Assembly (NCBI RefSeq): GCF_003031585.1
Contig: NZ_PWAA01000011.1
Span: 62,001 to 126,000, forward strand
Direction of reading: 5' to 3'
Length of the DNA: 64,000 nucleotides
Source of the DNA: Thalassobius sp. I31.1
Lineage (GTDB): Bacteria; Pseudomonadota; Alphaproteobacteria; Rhodobacterales; Rhodobacteraceae
A program made the translations under genes and the position numbers. The notes beneath the pieces were generated by a model that ran no database searches, had not been told where the DNA came from, and saw only the letters and a program-made list of their open reading frames with translations. Shown one piece after another: positions 10,220-20,587 of the stretch (position 1 is the first letter of the stretch; each line of letters begins with the position of its first letter).

Positions 10220-10930
10220 ATGCAAGATCAACATATTACCAGTGCTTATGACCGCGACCTTGAAACCATTCAGGCCCTGATCATGAAAATGGGTGGCCTG
10301 GTGGAAGCCGGTATTTCCGACAGTGCCCGCGCGCTTGACACCAAAGACCTTGAACTGGCGGATAAAGTCCGCGCGGCGGATAAGGCGATTGATGCGCTGG
10401 AAGAACAGGTGAATGAAGAAACCGCCCGTGTGATCGCGCTGCGCGCACCCATGGGTACAGACCTGCGCACAGTGCTGTCAGTGATGAAAATCGCGGGCAA
10501 CCTGGAACGTGTCGGTGACTACGCCAAGAACCTTGCCAAACGTACCGCGGTTCTTGTGCATATGCCTGAGATTGATGGCGCAAATGGCGCGATCCGTCGT
10601 ATGGCGAAAGAAGTTGAGCTGATGCTCAAGGATGCGCTGGATGCCTATATTCAACGCGACGCGGATAAGGCGCTTGATGTGCGGGCCCGCGATCATGATG
10701 TGGATCAGATGTATAACGCATTGTTCCGCGAATTCCTGACTTTCATGATGGAAGATCCGCGCAACATTACCGCCTGTATGCACCTGCATTTCATTGCGAA
10801 AAACATTGAACGCATGGGGGATCATGTGACCTCCATCGCGGAACAGGTGATCTATCTTGTAAATGGTGAACTGCCGGACGATCCACGCGAAAAAGGCAGC
10901 TATGTAAACACTACCGCGGATGCAAAGTAA
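10220..10930 (+). CDS. phoU: Phosphate signalling complex protein PhoU
   Basis: A 236-residue all-helical protein with the two PhoU repeats; the metal-binding signatures appear as ERVGDYAKNLAKR and ERMGDHVTSIAEQ. PhoU links the Pst transporter to PhoR and restrains PhoB when phosphate is plentiful. CGGAGGG lies upstream of the ATG. Normal length, between pstB and phoB. Confidence 0.95.
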   Translation: MQDQHITSAYDRDLETIQALIMKMGGLVEAGISDSARALDTKDLELADKVRAADKAIDALEEQVNEETARVIALRAPMGTDLRTVLSVMKIAGNLERVGDYAKNLAKRTAVLVHMPEIDGANGAIRRMAKEVELMLKDALDAYIQRDADKALDVRARDHDVDQMYNALFREFLTFMMEDPRNITACMHLHFIAKNIERMGDHVTSIAEQVIYLVNGELPDDPREKGSYVNTTADAK

Positions 10931-10942
10931 CGGAGAAGAGCG

Positions 10943-11632
10943 ATGTCTGCCGGACAGCCTTCAGTTCTGATTGTCGAAGACGAACCTTCCCAGCGGGAGG
11001 TTCTGGCCTATAACTTTGAAGCGGAAGGGTTTTCTGTCCGCACAGCTGCGGATGGGGAAGAAGGGTTGCTTCTGATTTCTGAAGAAGCACCCGACCTGAT
11101 CATGCTGGATTGGATGATGCCCGGTGTGTCCGGGATTGAGATCTGTCGTCGCCTGAAAGCGCGCAGTGAAACCCGCAATATCCCGGTGATCATGCTCTCT
11201 GCACGGTCTGAAGATGTGGATAAGGTGCGTGGCCTTGAAACCGGGGCGGATGACTATGTCGTCAAACCTTATTCCATCGCCGAGCTTATGGCGCGGGTGC
11301 GCAACCAGTTACGCCGGTCGCGTCCTGCGACCGTGGGTGAGAAATTGTCTTTTGAAGACATCACCTTAGATGCGGAAACCCATAAGGTGTACAGGGGCGA
11401 AACCGCCATAAAGCTTGGCCCGACGGAATATCGTCTGCTGTCGACTTTCATGGAAAAACCGGGCCGCGTATGGTCGCGTGAACAGTTGCTGGACCGTGTC
11501 TGGGGCCGTGACATTTACGTCGATACACGCACGGTGGATGTTCATATCGGACGTCTGCGTAAGGCCCTGATGAAATCCGGGGGTGAGGATCCTTTGCGGA
11601 CCGTACGCGGTGCAGGTTATGCCCTTGGCTAA
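10943..11632 (+). CDS. phoB: Phosphate regulon response regulator PhoB
   Basis: A 229-residue OmpR-family response regulator. The receiver domain (1-120) has acidic residues Glu12/Asp13, phospho-acceptor Asp56 (LIMLDWMMPG) and the KPYS loop; the winged-helix domain (about 130-229) carries the recognition region DTRTVDVHIGRLRKAL. It is last in the phoR...phoB cluster, 12 bases after phoU. It should bind the candidate Pho box upstream of pstS. An unusual repeat array follows its stop. Confidence 0.95.
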   Translation: MSAGQPSVLIVEDEPSQREVLAYNFEAEGFSVRTAADGEEGLLLISEEAPDLIMLDWMMPGVSGIEICRRLKARSETRNIPVIMLSARSEDVDKVRGLETGADDYVVKPYSIAELMARVRNQLRRSRPATVGEKLSFEDITLDAETHKVYRGETAIKLGPTEYRLLSTFMEKPGRVWSREQLLDRVWGRDIYVDTRTVDVHIGRLRKALMKSGGEDPLRTVRGAGYALG

Positions 11633-11646
11633 GGCCTGATTTCACC

Positions 11647-11687
11647 ATGCACAAGGCATGCACATCCTATGCACATGTTATGCATAT
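11647..11687. repeat. Four direct repeats of ATGCACAT with 11-bp period
   Basis: ATGCAC(A) units start at 11647, 11658, 11669 and 11680 (the last reads ATGCATAT), exactly 11 bp apart. On the minus strand this reads TGTGCAT-N4-TGTGCAT-N4-TGTGCAT. It lies in the 78-base gap between phoB and the convergent M50 peptidase gene and is not explained by either. A short hairpin GCGTTAA-GGTT-TTAACGC (11700-11717) follows. Confidence 0.75.
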
Positions 11688-11710
11688 CGGACGTGCGTTG
11701 CGTTAAGGTT

Positions 11711-12382
11711 TTAACGCAGTGTCAGATTGCTGTTTCCACGCAGCCCGTGGCGCAATGTGGCCAGAATGATCAGGACTGAAACAACAAACCAGAGGCCTCC
11801 CCAGAAGATGGTGGGGCCTCCGATGCTTTCCGCGATATTGCGGGCGTCAGAGAAGCCATCAGAACGCCGGATCGTGTCATCCCAGATGTCCCAGGGCACA
11901 TACAGCATACTGGCGATGCCAATCACACGCAGGGTGAAATCACAGACGGAATGGGCGGCAAATCGCGCCATCAGCAACAGAACCGCCGCAACACCCAGGG
12001 TGAAGGCAATCGCAAAGCCGCTGCGCAGCCAGAACAGAAACACCAGCACCATCAGAATGCCCAGCGCCGCCACCGCATGACGGTCAAAGCGTGTCCGCAG
12101 GGCAATCGCGAACAGCAACACACCCCAAAGCAGGGATCCGAGATAGCCGGCGCTGGAAATCAGGAACCCATTGCCGCCATAGCTGATCACATGACCGCCC
12201 TGCATCGGGCTGATTTCAAATTCACCGACCCGTCCGCCGGTCAGGATCACCACAACAGCGTGGGAGAGTTCATGAAAGAACACCACAAGGATTTTCAGCG
12301 GCACCAGCCAGGGCGTGTTCCAGAAGATCACGATCAGCAGGGCAATCAGCAGCAATTGCCAGTGGTTTTTGAGGGTGTTCAT
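11711..12382 (-). CDS. M50 family (site-2-protease-like) membrane metallopeptidase
   Basis: A 223-residue membrane protein with the zinc motif HELSH at residues 37-41 on the first membrane segments (VVFFHELSHAVVVILTGG), followed by about five more hydrophobic segments. This matches the small M50B-like peptidases found in many bacteria; the substrate is unknown. The open frame extends to 13072, but the region beyond 12382 is antisense to the aldolase gene; the ATG at 12382 has an AGG element (ACAGGCGCAA) just upstream and starts a plausible membrane protein. Confidence 0.8.
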   Translation of the reverse strand: MNTLKNHWQLLLIALLIVIFWNTPWLVPLKILVVFFHELSHAVVVILTGGRVGEFEISPMQGGHVISYGGNGFLISSAGYLGSLLWGVLLFAIALRTRFDRHAVAALGILMVLVFLFWLRSGFAIAFTLGVAAVLLLMARFAAHSVCDFTLRVIGIASMLYVPWDIWDDTIRRSDGFSDARNIAESIGGPTIFWGGLWFVVSVLIILATLRHGLRGNSNLTLR

Positions 12383-12460
12383 TTGCGCCTGTTTTCCGTG
12401 TTTGAAATTATGCGGTTTCTGTGCTGATCTTGCGACAGAGCATATCAGCGGAGCCACGCC

Positions 12461-13258
12461 ATGAAAACCAGAGAGAACAAGTTGAAGACACGCCTGCTTG
12501 CGGGGGATGTGACCTGTGGGCTCTGGATGGGGGGTGGCAGCCCGACGCTGGCTGAGATCGCCGCGCGGGCCGGGTTTGACTGGTGCCTGATTGACGGCGA
12601 ACACAACCCGAATGCCGATGATATGGCGCTTGCGCAATTGCAGGCCATGGACGGCGGCGATGCAGAACCCGTGATGCGGGTTGTGTCTGGCGAAGACTGG
12701 CTGATCAAACGGGCGCTGGATATCGGCGCACAGACGCTTGTGGTGCCCATGGTGCATAGCGCTGAGGATGCGGCGCGGGTGGCTGCGGCCTGTCGGTATC
12801 CCGGCTGGGCTGACGGGCAGGGCACGCGGGGCATGGGGGCCTATCAGGCGCGGGCATCGGGCTATGGGGCTAATGACAATTACGTGGCTGAGGCCAATGA
12901 TCAGGTGTTTTGCTTTGTCCAGGCGGAAAGCCGGGCGGCGCTTGAGAATATTGATGCGATTGCGGCGACAAAGGGTGTCGATGGCGTGTTCATCGGTCCC
13001 GCAGATCTGTCCGCTGACATGGGATATCCGGGCAATCCTGGTGCGCCTGAGGTTCAGGAAGCCATCGCCCATATCTGCGCCCGGGTTCAGGCGGCGGGCA
13101 AGCCTCTGGGCACGGTCACCTTTGATGTGACCCAGACGGCTGCCCTGAAAGATCAGGGCTTTCAGTTTATCGGTGTTGGCGGAGACCTGGCGTTGTTTGC
13201 AGCAGCGGCGCGGGAGACGGTGAAAGTGGCGAACAAAGCAGTTCGCGCGATGTCATGA
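12461..13258 (+). CDS. HpcH/HpaI family aldolase
   Basis: A 265-residue TIM-barrel class II pyruvate aldolase. Visible motifs are GLWMGGGSPTLAEIAA, FDWCLIDGEHNP (catalytic His region), VQAESRAALENIDAIA and GVDGVFIGPADLSADMG, which match 4-hydroxy-2-oxoheptanedioate or 2-keto-3-deoxy-glucarate type aldolases. These cleave 2-keto-acids to pyruvate and an aldehyde; the physiological substrate cannot be read here. It overlaps the next gene by four bases (ATGA). Confidence 0.88.
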   Translation: MKTRENKLKTRLLAGDVTCGLWMGGGSPTLAEIAARAGFDWCLIDGEHNPNADDMALAQLQAMDGGDAEPVMRVVSGEDWLIKRALDIGAQTLVVPMVHSAEDAARVAAACRYPGWADGQGTRGMGAYQARASGYGANDNYVAEANDQVFCFVQAESRAALENIDAIAATKGVDGVFIGPADLSADMGYPGNPGAPEVQEAIAHICARVQAAGKPLGTVTFDVTQTAALKDQGFQFIGVGGDLALFAAAARETVKVANKAVRAMS

Positions 13259-13668
13259 CGCGAGCAGGGTACTCAGTTTCATACCTTCTGTTTCTGGCCT
13301 TGATGACAGCGGTTGGAATGTCTTGGGAATACTATTCGCCGGGGTTTGCGGCAAATAGCTCTACTGGCGCTGTCTTTTGTCGCGAGCTGCTTAGTTCCGG
13401 CAGTGATGACAGCGCGATGGTCCTTATGTTCATGATTATGATCTTGCCGTTTATCTTTCGTCTGGCGCGTTTCCGATACCCGCCAAAAGCTGTGGAAACC
13501 AGTGTATTTGCGGTCTGCGTTTTACTGGTCATTGGGGCGTTGTATCTGGCCTCGCTTGATTGTGCGCAGGTTTTCTACACGGCTTTCGTCGTTCCTGATT
13601 TCATGCTTCTCGCCGCTCTTGTCAGTCTTGCTGGTGCGGTTTGGTCGATTTATCGGCTTCGGACGTAA
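13255..13668 (+). CDS. Hypothetical four-helix membrane protein
   Basis: A 137-residue protein with about four hydrophobic segments (near residues 8-25, 55-70, 85-102 and 110-130) separated by short charged loops. I do not recognise a family. The start overlaps the aldolase stop (ATGA), suggesting cotranscription, but the composition is AT-richer than the aldolase and the link in function is unknown. Two Cys residues lie in predicted extracytoplasmic or loop positions. Confidence 0.6.
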   Translation: MTRAGYSVSYLLFLALMTAVGMSWEYYSPGFAANSSTGAVFCRELLSSGSDDSAMVLMFMIMILPFIFRLARFRYPPKAVETSVFAVCVLLVIGALYLASLDCAQVFYTAFVVPDFMLLAALVSLAGAVWSIYRLRT

Positions 13669-13703
13669 TACTCTCTTTTCATACCATCAAATCCATGTAA
13701 TAG

Positions 13704-15194
<1,491 letters not shown>

Positions 15195-15218
15195 TTTCTG
15201 AGACCTGTAATCTGAATG

Positions 15219-15249
15219 AAACGGCGCGAGAATTCTCGCGCCGTTTTTT
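15219..15249 (+). terminator. Rho-independent terminator after guaB
   Basis: ACGGCGCGAGAA and TTCTCGCGCCGT form a perfect self-complementary 24-bp block at 15221-15244, followed directly by TTTTT. It is 26 bases after the guaB stop. Confidence 0.93.
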
Positions 15250-15432
15250 GTTGGCTGTGCATGGGTTTGCGTTTTATCGCAATTTTAAAGGCCTGTTTAA
15301 GAAAGTGGCGCATCCGTTTTTTTGGGGTATATTATACAAAAATAAACCTTCTGGCCCGACAGTATCTGCATGCAGATTTTCTGAAGGGTAAAAATGAAGG
15401 GTGAGGCAGTTGGCGAGTAAAAGGGTTAGTGC

Positions 15433-16330
15433 GTGTCTACAGTTGTTACACTGACATATGATAATCACGATTTTTCTGATGATGATGCTCTGGCTGCAGG
15501 CGGGGGAACCTCTGCGAACCCTACCGGGTGGCTGATCACTGAAAGTGCCGCAAACCGTGTAGGCCTGAGAGACGGCGATCCGACGGGCGGCGTTGATGCG
15601 ATTGCCCGGCTTGGTGACCATGGTGGCGTGTCCAGAATTACCAATTTATCAACGGAAACATTTAATGCGGCGGCGACACAGTTTGAATTCACGTTCACGT
15701 TCACGGTCAGGGATCTGGGTGGTGTGAACGGCGGAAATAGTGTCCAGATCTTTATCGATGTTAACGGTGATGGGGTGTCTGACAGCAATGAGATGCTTTT
15801 TCAGCAGGCATTGGTGCCAGTCATACCGTTCTATCAAATAATGCAGCCTTCGCGGCTGGCAGTGCGAGCAATGGTTTTAATTTAAATTCAGGGTCGATCA
15901 GGAGTGGTAGATCTGTCACACGTACCTACACGCTTGATCTGACCGGTCTGACCACCACACAAAAAGCTGCCTTTGCGGGCGCCCAGATTGGCGTGCAGTT
16001 TGCCTCTACTTCCACCGCGGCTGGGTATGGTGTTGAAAGTGCATCCGGGAAAATGGTTGTTTGCTTTGCCGGGGGGACCCGGATCACCACGCCGGATGGG
16101 CAGATTGCTGTTGAAAACCTGAAGACTGGCGACAAAGTTACGACGGCAGACGGTCTGACAGAAACGATCACCTGGATTGGCAAGCGCGTGCTGAATGCGC
16201 AGGAACTGGCGGAAAATCCAAACCTCCGGCCCATCCGGATTAAACGCAATGTTTTGGGGCCGGGGTATCCGGATCGTGATCTGCGCGTTTCACCGCAGCA
16301 TCGTATTCTGATGTCCGGCAATAGGGTGAT
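15433..16330 (+). pseudogene. Hint-domain protein gene, frameshifted and 3'-truncated
   Basis: A GTG start with AAGGG upstream opens a frame (MSTVVTLTYDNHDFSDD...) coding an extracellular-type N-terminal domain up to about 15800. After a run of five T (15797-15801) the protein continues in the -1 frame as FSAGIGASHTVLSNNAAF and on to the Hint domain CFAGGTRITTPDGQIAVENL, RPIRIKRN and SPQHRILMSG. One lost T would explain the shift. After HRILMSGNRV (about 16325) homology to Hint proteins stops and a TraB-like gene begins in another frame; the +0 frame runs to a stop at 16412. The full-length relatives at 24.4 and 35.9 kb show what is missing: about 100-130 C-terminal residues. Confidence 0.75.
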
Positions 16331-16960
16331 GCGGGGAAACCTGACTTCATCCTTTTTCCGATGGTGCACATCGCCGAGCCAGAGTTTTATTCGAAAGTGT
16401 CGGAACGTCTGAGGGAGTGCGACATCATCCTCTATGAGGGTGTTTCCGGCCTTCAATCGCGAACCCTGATCAGTTCATATTCGTCGATCACCAGGAATTC
16501 TAAACTCGGACTTGTGTCTCAGAAGGAGATGAATCTGGAACATGTACAGGATAAGCTAGTGCATGCAGATATTGGTGGAGATGAGTTTGACGAAAATTGG
16601 TATCAGTTACCGATTTGTCAAAGGTGGGAAATAAAGCTTTTCGCGCCAGTCGTAGGACTATATTTACGTTTCTTTGTGACCCGTGGCATGATTGCCAAAC
16701 ATCTGAAACTTGATGATTTGGAAACACGTGAAGAATTGCTGAATGACTCGTTTGACGAAGTTGATACTCTTCTATTGGACACGCGGGATGAGATTTTGAC
16801 GCAAGCTATTGATGACTGTATTGAGTTCCACCAACCTGGAGTTTCCCGGGTGGGCATCCTTTATGGTGCCACCCATATGCGTGCTGTTATACACCACCTT
16901 ACGACTGAGCACGGTTATCGGCCTGATGGCGGGGAATGGATTGATGTTTTTGAACTTTGA
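16325..16960 (+). pseudogene. TraB/PrgY/GumN-like protein, 5' end missing
   Basis: From 16325 an open frame reads GDAGKPDFILFPMVHIAEPEFYSKV and continues for about 200 residues to WIDVFEL. The HIAEPEFY...LRECDIILYEGVSG block and the late GILYGATHM block fit the Tiki/TraB superfamily, but the usual N-terminal strand leading into the first His is cut off at the junction with the Hint gene. An ATG at 16361 could allow expression of a 199-residue product. The base composition is clearly AT-richer than neighbouring genes, consistent with foreign origin. Family assignment is moderate. Confidence 0.55.
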
Positions 16961-16990
16961 GGCAACTTCTGTTTTTTTAATTTCTGTATG

Positions 16991-18241
16991 TTATTCTGAC
17001 CCTAACTTCCCCGCCCCAAGCGCACTGATAAACAACAGAACCGCTGCGGTGCCGAGGCATGCGGGCAGGCCTCCGATCTGGTAGCTGACGCCGGACAGAA
17101 CCGTGCCCAGAAGGCGACCGGCGGCGTTGGCCATGTAATAAAAACCCACATCCATGGTCACGCGATCACCGGTGGTGAAAGCCAGGATCAGGTAGGAATG
17201 CAGGCTGGAATTCACTGCAAACAGCGCACCAAAGATCAGCAGCCCAATGACCAGCAGCGTGGTCAGCCAGGCGGTGGGCATATCGACCAGCCAGACGGTC
17301 AGGGCAAGTGTGGCAGGCACAAGCGCCAGCATCAGAACCCAGCGTTGGGTGAGATTCGTGAGATCAGCGGGCGTGCGGGTTGAGGCGCGCAAAAGCTTTG
17401 GTGCGCTGGCCTGAACGCCGCCATAGAGGATCACCCAGATCGCCATGAAGCTGCCCACAAGGAAGAAAGCGGCCCGAGCGCCCTCATGCGTGCCGTCGGA
17501 CAGGACGGAATGGAAGTAAACCGGGATGCCAACCACAAACCAGACGTCACGCGCGCCGAACAGAAAGACCCGGGCAAAGCTAAGCCAGTTGATATTGCGG
17601 TTTTTGGAAAAGACTTCGGAAAACTTTGCGTCTTTGCGCCCGGCAGGCAGGCCCGCAGGCATCTTCCAGATGATTGCGATCAGGATTAGCGTCAGCACAG
17701 CTGCCATGCCCCAGATCGCGGCGTAATAGCCCCAAAGCGCCAGCAAACCCGCGCCCAGAAGAAAGCCCAGGCCTTTGACAGCGTTTTTAGAACCGGTCAG
17801 CATGGCGACCCAGCGAAACAGCCCGTCGCCTGTCGCAGGGGCCAGCAGTTTGACCGCGGATTTTGACGACATTTTCGCAAGGTCTTTGGCAACACCAGAC
17901 GCGCCCTGAACCAGCATGACGAAGATGACAGAGAACACCATCGCCCATTCCGGGTTCAGCTGTGCCAGTGCAATCAATGCGCAGATCTGGATAAAGAGGC
18001 CCGCGTAAAGCGTTGATGTCAGGCCGAAACGTGCCGCAATCCACCCGGCGGAAAGATTGGTGATCACGCCTGCGATCTCGTAAAAAACAAACAGGAAGGC
18101 CAGTTTGACCGGGGAAAATCCCAGGTTGTGAAAATGCAGAAGCACCAGCATACGCAACGCGCCGTCCGACAGCATAAAGGCCCAATAGGCGGCGGTGACG
18201 GCCACATAGGCCGCCATGCCATTTTCCCGCGTCGAAGTCAT
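16991..18241 (-). CDS. arsJ: Organoarsenical efflux MFS transporter ArsJ
   Basis: A 416-residue MFS carrier with about ten to twelve membrane segments. The N-terminus ([20 protein letters not shown]), [12 protein letters not shown], and [20 protein letters not shown] are typical of ArsJ, which exports 1-arseno-3-phosphoglycerate made by the partner GAPDH; the export product then breaks down to arsenate outside. The ATG at 18241 overlaps the GAPDH stop by four bases, so the pair is translationally coupled. A longer frame to 18298 overlaps the GAPDH coding region and is rejected. Confidence 0.9.
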   Translation of the reverse strand: MTSTRENGMAAYVAVTAAYWAFMLSDGALRMLVLLHFHNLGFSPVKLAFLFVFYEIAGVITNLSAGWIAARFGLTSTLYAGLFIQICALIALAQLNPEWAMVFSVIFVMLVQGASGVAKDLAKMSSKSAVKLLAPATGDGLFRWVAMLTGSKNAVKGLGFLLGAGLLALWGYYAAIWGMAAVLTLILIAIIWKMPAGLPAGRKDAKFSEVFSKNRNINWLSFARVFLFGARDVWFVVGIPVYFHSVLSDGTHEGARAAFFLVGSFMAIWVILYGGVQASAPKLLRASTRTPADLTNLTQRWVLMLALVPATLALTVWLVDMPTAWLTTLLVIGLLIFGALFAVNSSLHSYLILAFTTGDRVTMDVGFYYMANAAGRLLGTVLSGVSYQIGGLPACLGTAAVLLFISALGAGKLGSE

Positions 18242-19239
18242 GACAGGCTGGCCCCAACCATACGGGCCACATCCACCAGACGATGCGCATAGCCCCATTC
18301 ATTGTCATACCAGGCGTAAATCTTCAGCTGGGTGCCATTCACAACCATGGTGGAGGGCGCATCAACAATCGTCGAGCGCGGATCATTGGTATAATCGCAG
18401 GACACCAGCGGGCGTTCCTCATAGCCAAGGATGCCTTTCAGCGGGCCTTCGGATGAAGTTTTGAAAGCTGCGTTGACTTCTTCTGCGGTGGTTTCGCGTT
18501 CCAGTTCAAACACCATGTCAGTCAACGAGGCGTTCAGCAGGGGCACCCGCACCGCATGACCGTTCAGCTTGCCGGTGAGTTGTGGAAAGATCTGAGTGAT
18601 GGCTTTGGCAGAACCGGTGGTTGTCGGGATCAGCGAATTCAGCGCGGAACGGGCGCGACGCAGGTCTTTGGCCGGGCGATCGACGATGGTTTGGGTGTTT
18701 GTGACATCATGGATCGTGGTCATAGAGCCATGGCGAATGCCGAATTCTTCCAGAACGACTTTCACAACCGGTGCCAGGCAATTTGTTGTGCAACTTGCTG
18801 CGGTTACAATGCGATGTTGATCTGAATTATAGATGTCGTCATTCACACCAAAAACGATATTTGCGGCTTCGTCTTCTTTTACCGGGGCCGACACAACGAC
18901 CTTCTTCACACCGGCATCAAAATAGGGCCGCAGCTTTTCTGCCGTCTTAAAAGCGCCGGTGCATTCAATCACCACATCGACGCCGTCCAGCGGCAGATCT
19001 GTCAGACTGCGTGTGGTGGTGACGGGGATGTTCACGCCGTCGATGGTAATGCTTGTGTCGTCGCTGGAAAATTCCGCATTCCAACGGCCGTGCACTGTGT
19101 CAAATTCCAGCAGATGGGCATGCATCGCCGAATCCCCCACGGCGTCATTGATAAACGCGACTTTCGCGCCGCTTTCCAGCAGCGGGCGCAGGGCCAGTTT
19201 TCCCATACGGCCAAGGCCATTGATTGCGTAGGTGGTCAT
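18238..19239 (-). CDS. ArsJ-associated glyceraldehyde-3-phosphate dehydrogenase
   Basis: A 333-residue GAPDH with NAD-binding start [19 protein letters not shown], catalytic Cys in [13 protein letters not shown] and the His of [13 protein letters not shown]. The GLGRMGK form (instead of GFGRIGR) and the coupling to arsJ mark it as the arsenate-detoxifying paralogue that arsenylates glyceraldehyde-3-phosphate, rather than the glycolytic enzyme. CGGAGAT precedes the ATG by six bases. Nested dyads lie 15-58 bases upstream. No ArsR or ArsC gene is seen in the window. Confidence 0.9.
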   Translation of the reverse strand: MTTYAINGLGRMGKLALRPLLESGAKVAFINDAVGDSAMHAHLLEFDTVHGRWNAEFSSDDTSITIDGVNIPVTTTRSLTDLPLDGVDVVIECTGAFKTAEKLRPYFDAGVKKVVVSAPVKEDEAANIVFGVNDDIYNSDQHRIVTAASCTTNCLAPVVKVVLEEFGIRHGSMTTIHDVTNTQTIVDRPAKDLRRARSALNSLIPTTTGSAKAITQIFPQLTGKLNGHAVRVPLLNASLTDMVFELERETTAEEVNAAFKTSSEGPLKGILGYEERPLVSCDYTNDPRSTIVDAPSTMVVNGTQLKIYAWYDNEWGYAHRLVDVARMVGASLS

Positions 19240-19253
19240 CGGGCATCTCCGGA

Positions 19254-19297
19254 ATATGGATAACAGACTCAGCCAAAGCTGACTTCAAAATCCATAT
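19254..19297. promoter_or_regulatory. Nested inverted repeats upstream of the arsenate GAPDH
   Basis: ATATGGAT (19254-19261) and ATCCATAT (19290-19297) form an 8-bp inverted repeat; inside it TCAGC (19269-19273), CAAA, GCTGA (19278-19282) form a second. Both share the same centre (19275.5). This could be a regulator-binding region or a branched leader-RNA hairpin for the gapdh-arsJ unit. Confidence 0.5.
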
Positions 19298-19342
19298 ATC
19301 AGGAAATAGTGATGAATAAAGTGATAGTTTTGTAACATAACG

Positions 19343-19372
19343 AAAAACCCGGGACGCTGGCCCCGGGTTTTG
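19343..19372 (-). terminator. Terminator of the FadL-type outer-membrane protein gene
   Basis: AAAACCCGGG and CCCGGGTTTT pair across an 8-base loop; on the minus strand the stem is followed by a T run. It lies 23 bases beyond the stop of the leftward gene at 19395. Confidence 0.85.
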
Positions 19373-19394
19373 TTGTTTTAACTGCGTGAAGGGA

Positions 19395-20465
19395 TCAGAA
19401 GCTCCAGCCGACTTTCACACCAGCGCCCCAGGCGGAGTTGTCAGTGAAGGGTACATTCAGCGCGGATGCAGTCGCGTCCCCGAGTTCAACATAGCGCACA
19501 CCCATGGAAACTTTTGTGTTTCCTTCTGTCCAGGTGGCACCAAGGCCCAGGCTTCTGTATCCGGATGTCGGGCCAAGCGTTGAACCGGTGCCATCACCGC
19601 TTTCATAACCGATCGAAGCCGCGACAGACCAGTTTTCGTTCAGACGACGGCCAATACCAAGATTGTAGGAAATGGTTGTCTGATCGAAATCAATATAGTT
19701 ACCACCACCTGGGGTGGTCAGTTCTACGCCTTCCCAGTCGGCCCAGCGAATGCTGCCAAAAAGAAGCGTGTCCTGTGCAATACCTGTCTGGAAATCAAGG
19801 TTCACACTCTGAGGGAAGTCGACATCAAACGCAGTCGCAACCGGAGCGGCAATGGGGTTGCCTGAACCATCGATCTGGATCTCGCGCCCGGTAAAGCTGT
19901 TCTTAATACCTGAGAAATAGGTCAGCGCAACGCGCAGCGCGATTTCCGGTTTTTCGTACGCAACACCTACGACGCCAGCAAAAGCAAGATCTGCATCAGC
20001 TTCAAGGAAGGTCGGCTGCAGAGGCGTATTGCTTGGTCGCGAAACAATTGACCCACCGGCAGATTGTGCGCGCAGACCACCATGAACAGAGAACCCGCCA
20101 TCCATCTTATAGCGCCCGAGGAACATGAAGCCATTGCTGCTTACATCTGCACGGCCACCCTGGAATGCGCCGTCGTTGTATTGAATTTCTGCACCGATGG
20201 GCTGCTCATAGATAAAAGCCAGGCTTACCCGTTCGTTTACGTCCATTTTGACGCCAACGCCAAGCTGCTGATAAGAACTTGTCGCGTCAGACATACCGCC
20301 TGCAACGGAAGAAACGCTTGGGCTTACATTGCCAAAGCTCAGCTCCATATAGTTACCTTCTTCAAAAAGAATGCCGATTGCGTGGTTTGAACGATCAATT
20401 CCGCCTGCGACTGCCCCGGAAGCGGTCAGCGCCAGAAGGGCGGCTGTGCTCATCAGTTTGTTCAT
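19395..20465 (-). CDS. FadL/OmpP1-type outer-membrane protein
   Basis: A 356-residue protein with a signal peptide (MNKLMSTAALLALTASGAVAG), many amphipathic beta-strands and a C-terminal VKVGWSF ending in Phe, as expected for BAM-inserted barrels. The pattern (SNHAIGILFEEGNYMELSFG, LGIGRRLNENWSVAASIGYESGDG, LGLGATWTEGNTKVSMGVRYVELGDAT) fits the OmpP1/FadL/TodX family, which moves hydrophobic compounds such as long-chain fatty acids through the outer membrane. The substrate is not predictable. It has its own terminator and a long leader, so it is probably monocistronic. Confidence 0.82.
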   Translation of the reverse strand: MNKLMSTAALLALTASGAVAGGIDRSNHAIGILFEEGNYMELSFGNVSPSVSSVAGGMSDATSSYQQLGVGVKMDVNERVSLAFIYEQPIGAEIQYNDGAFQGGRADVSSNGFMFLGRYKMDGGFSVHGGLRAQSAGGSIVSRPSNTPLQPTFLEADADLAFAGVVGVAYEKPEIALRVALTYFSGIKNSFTGREIQIDGSGNPIAAPVATAFDVDFPQSVNLDFQTGIAQDTLLFGSIRWADWEGVELTTPGGGNYIDFDQTTISYNLGIGRRLNENWSVAASIGYESGDGTGSTLGPTSGYRSLGLGATWTEGNTKVSMGVRYVELGDATASALNVPFTDNSAWGAGVKVGWSF

Positions 20466-20587
20466 TTTTTCATCCCTGTGTCATCTTTTTGTGATTAAGC
20501 AAAGTTTTGCCGATGAATCACATTGGGTCAATTCTTAACCCCACGTAAGGCGGATTGACGCAGGTTGCGTTACAAAATCCCCACATT

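Noticed and set aside
15790-15815. Programmed -1 frameshifting in the Hint gene
   Set aside because: The heptamer at the T run does not allow good re-pairing of the P-site tRNA (CUU to GCU), and the gene is truncated downstream anyway; a mutation or sequencing error is simpler.
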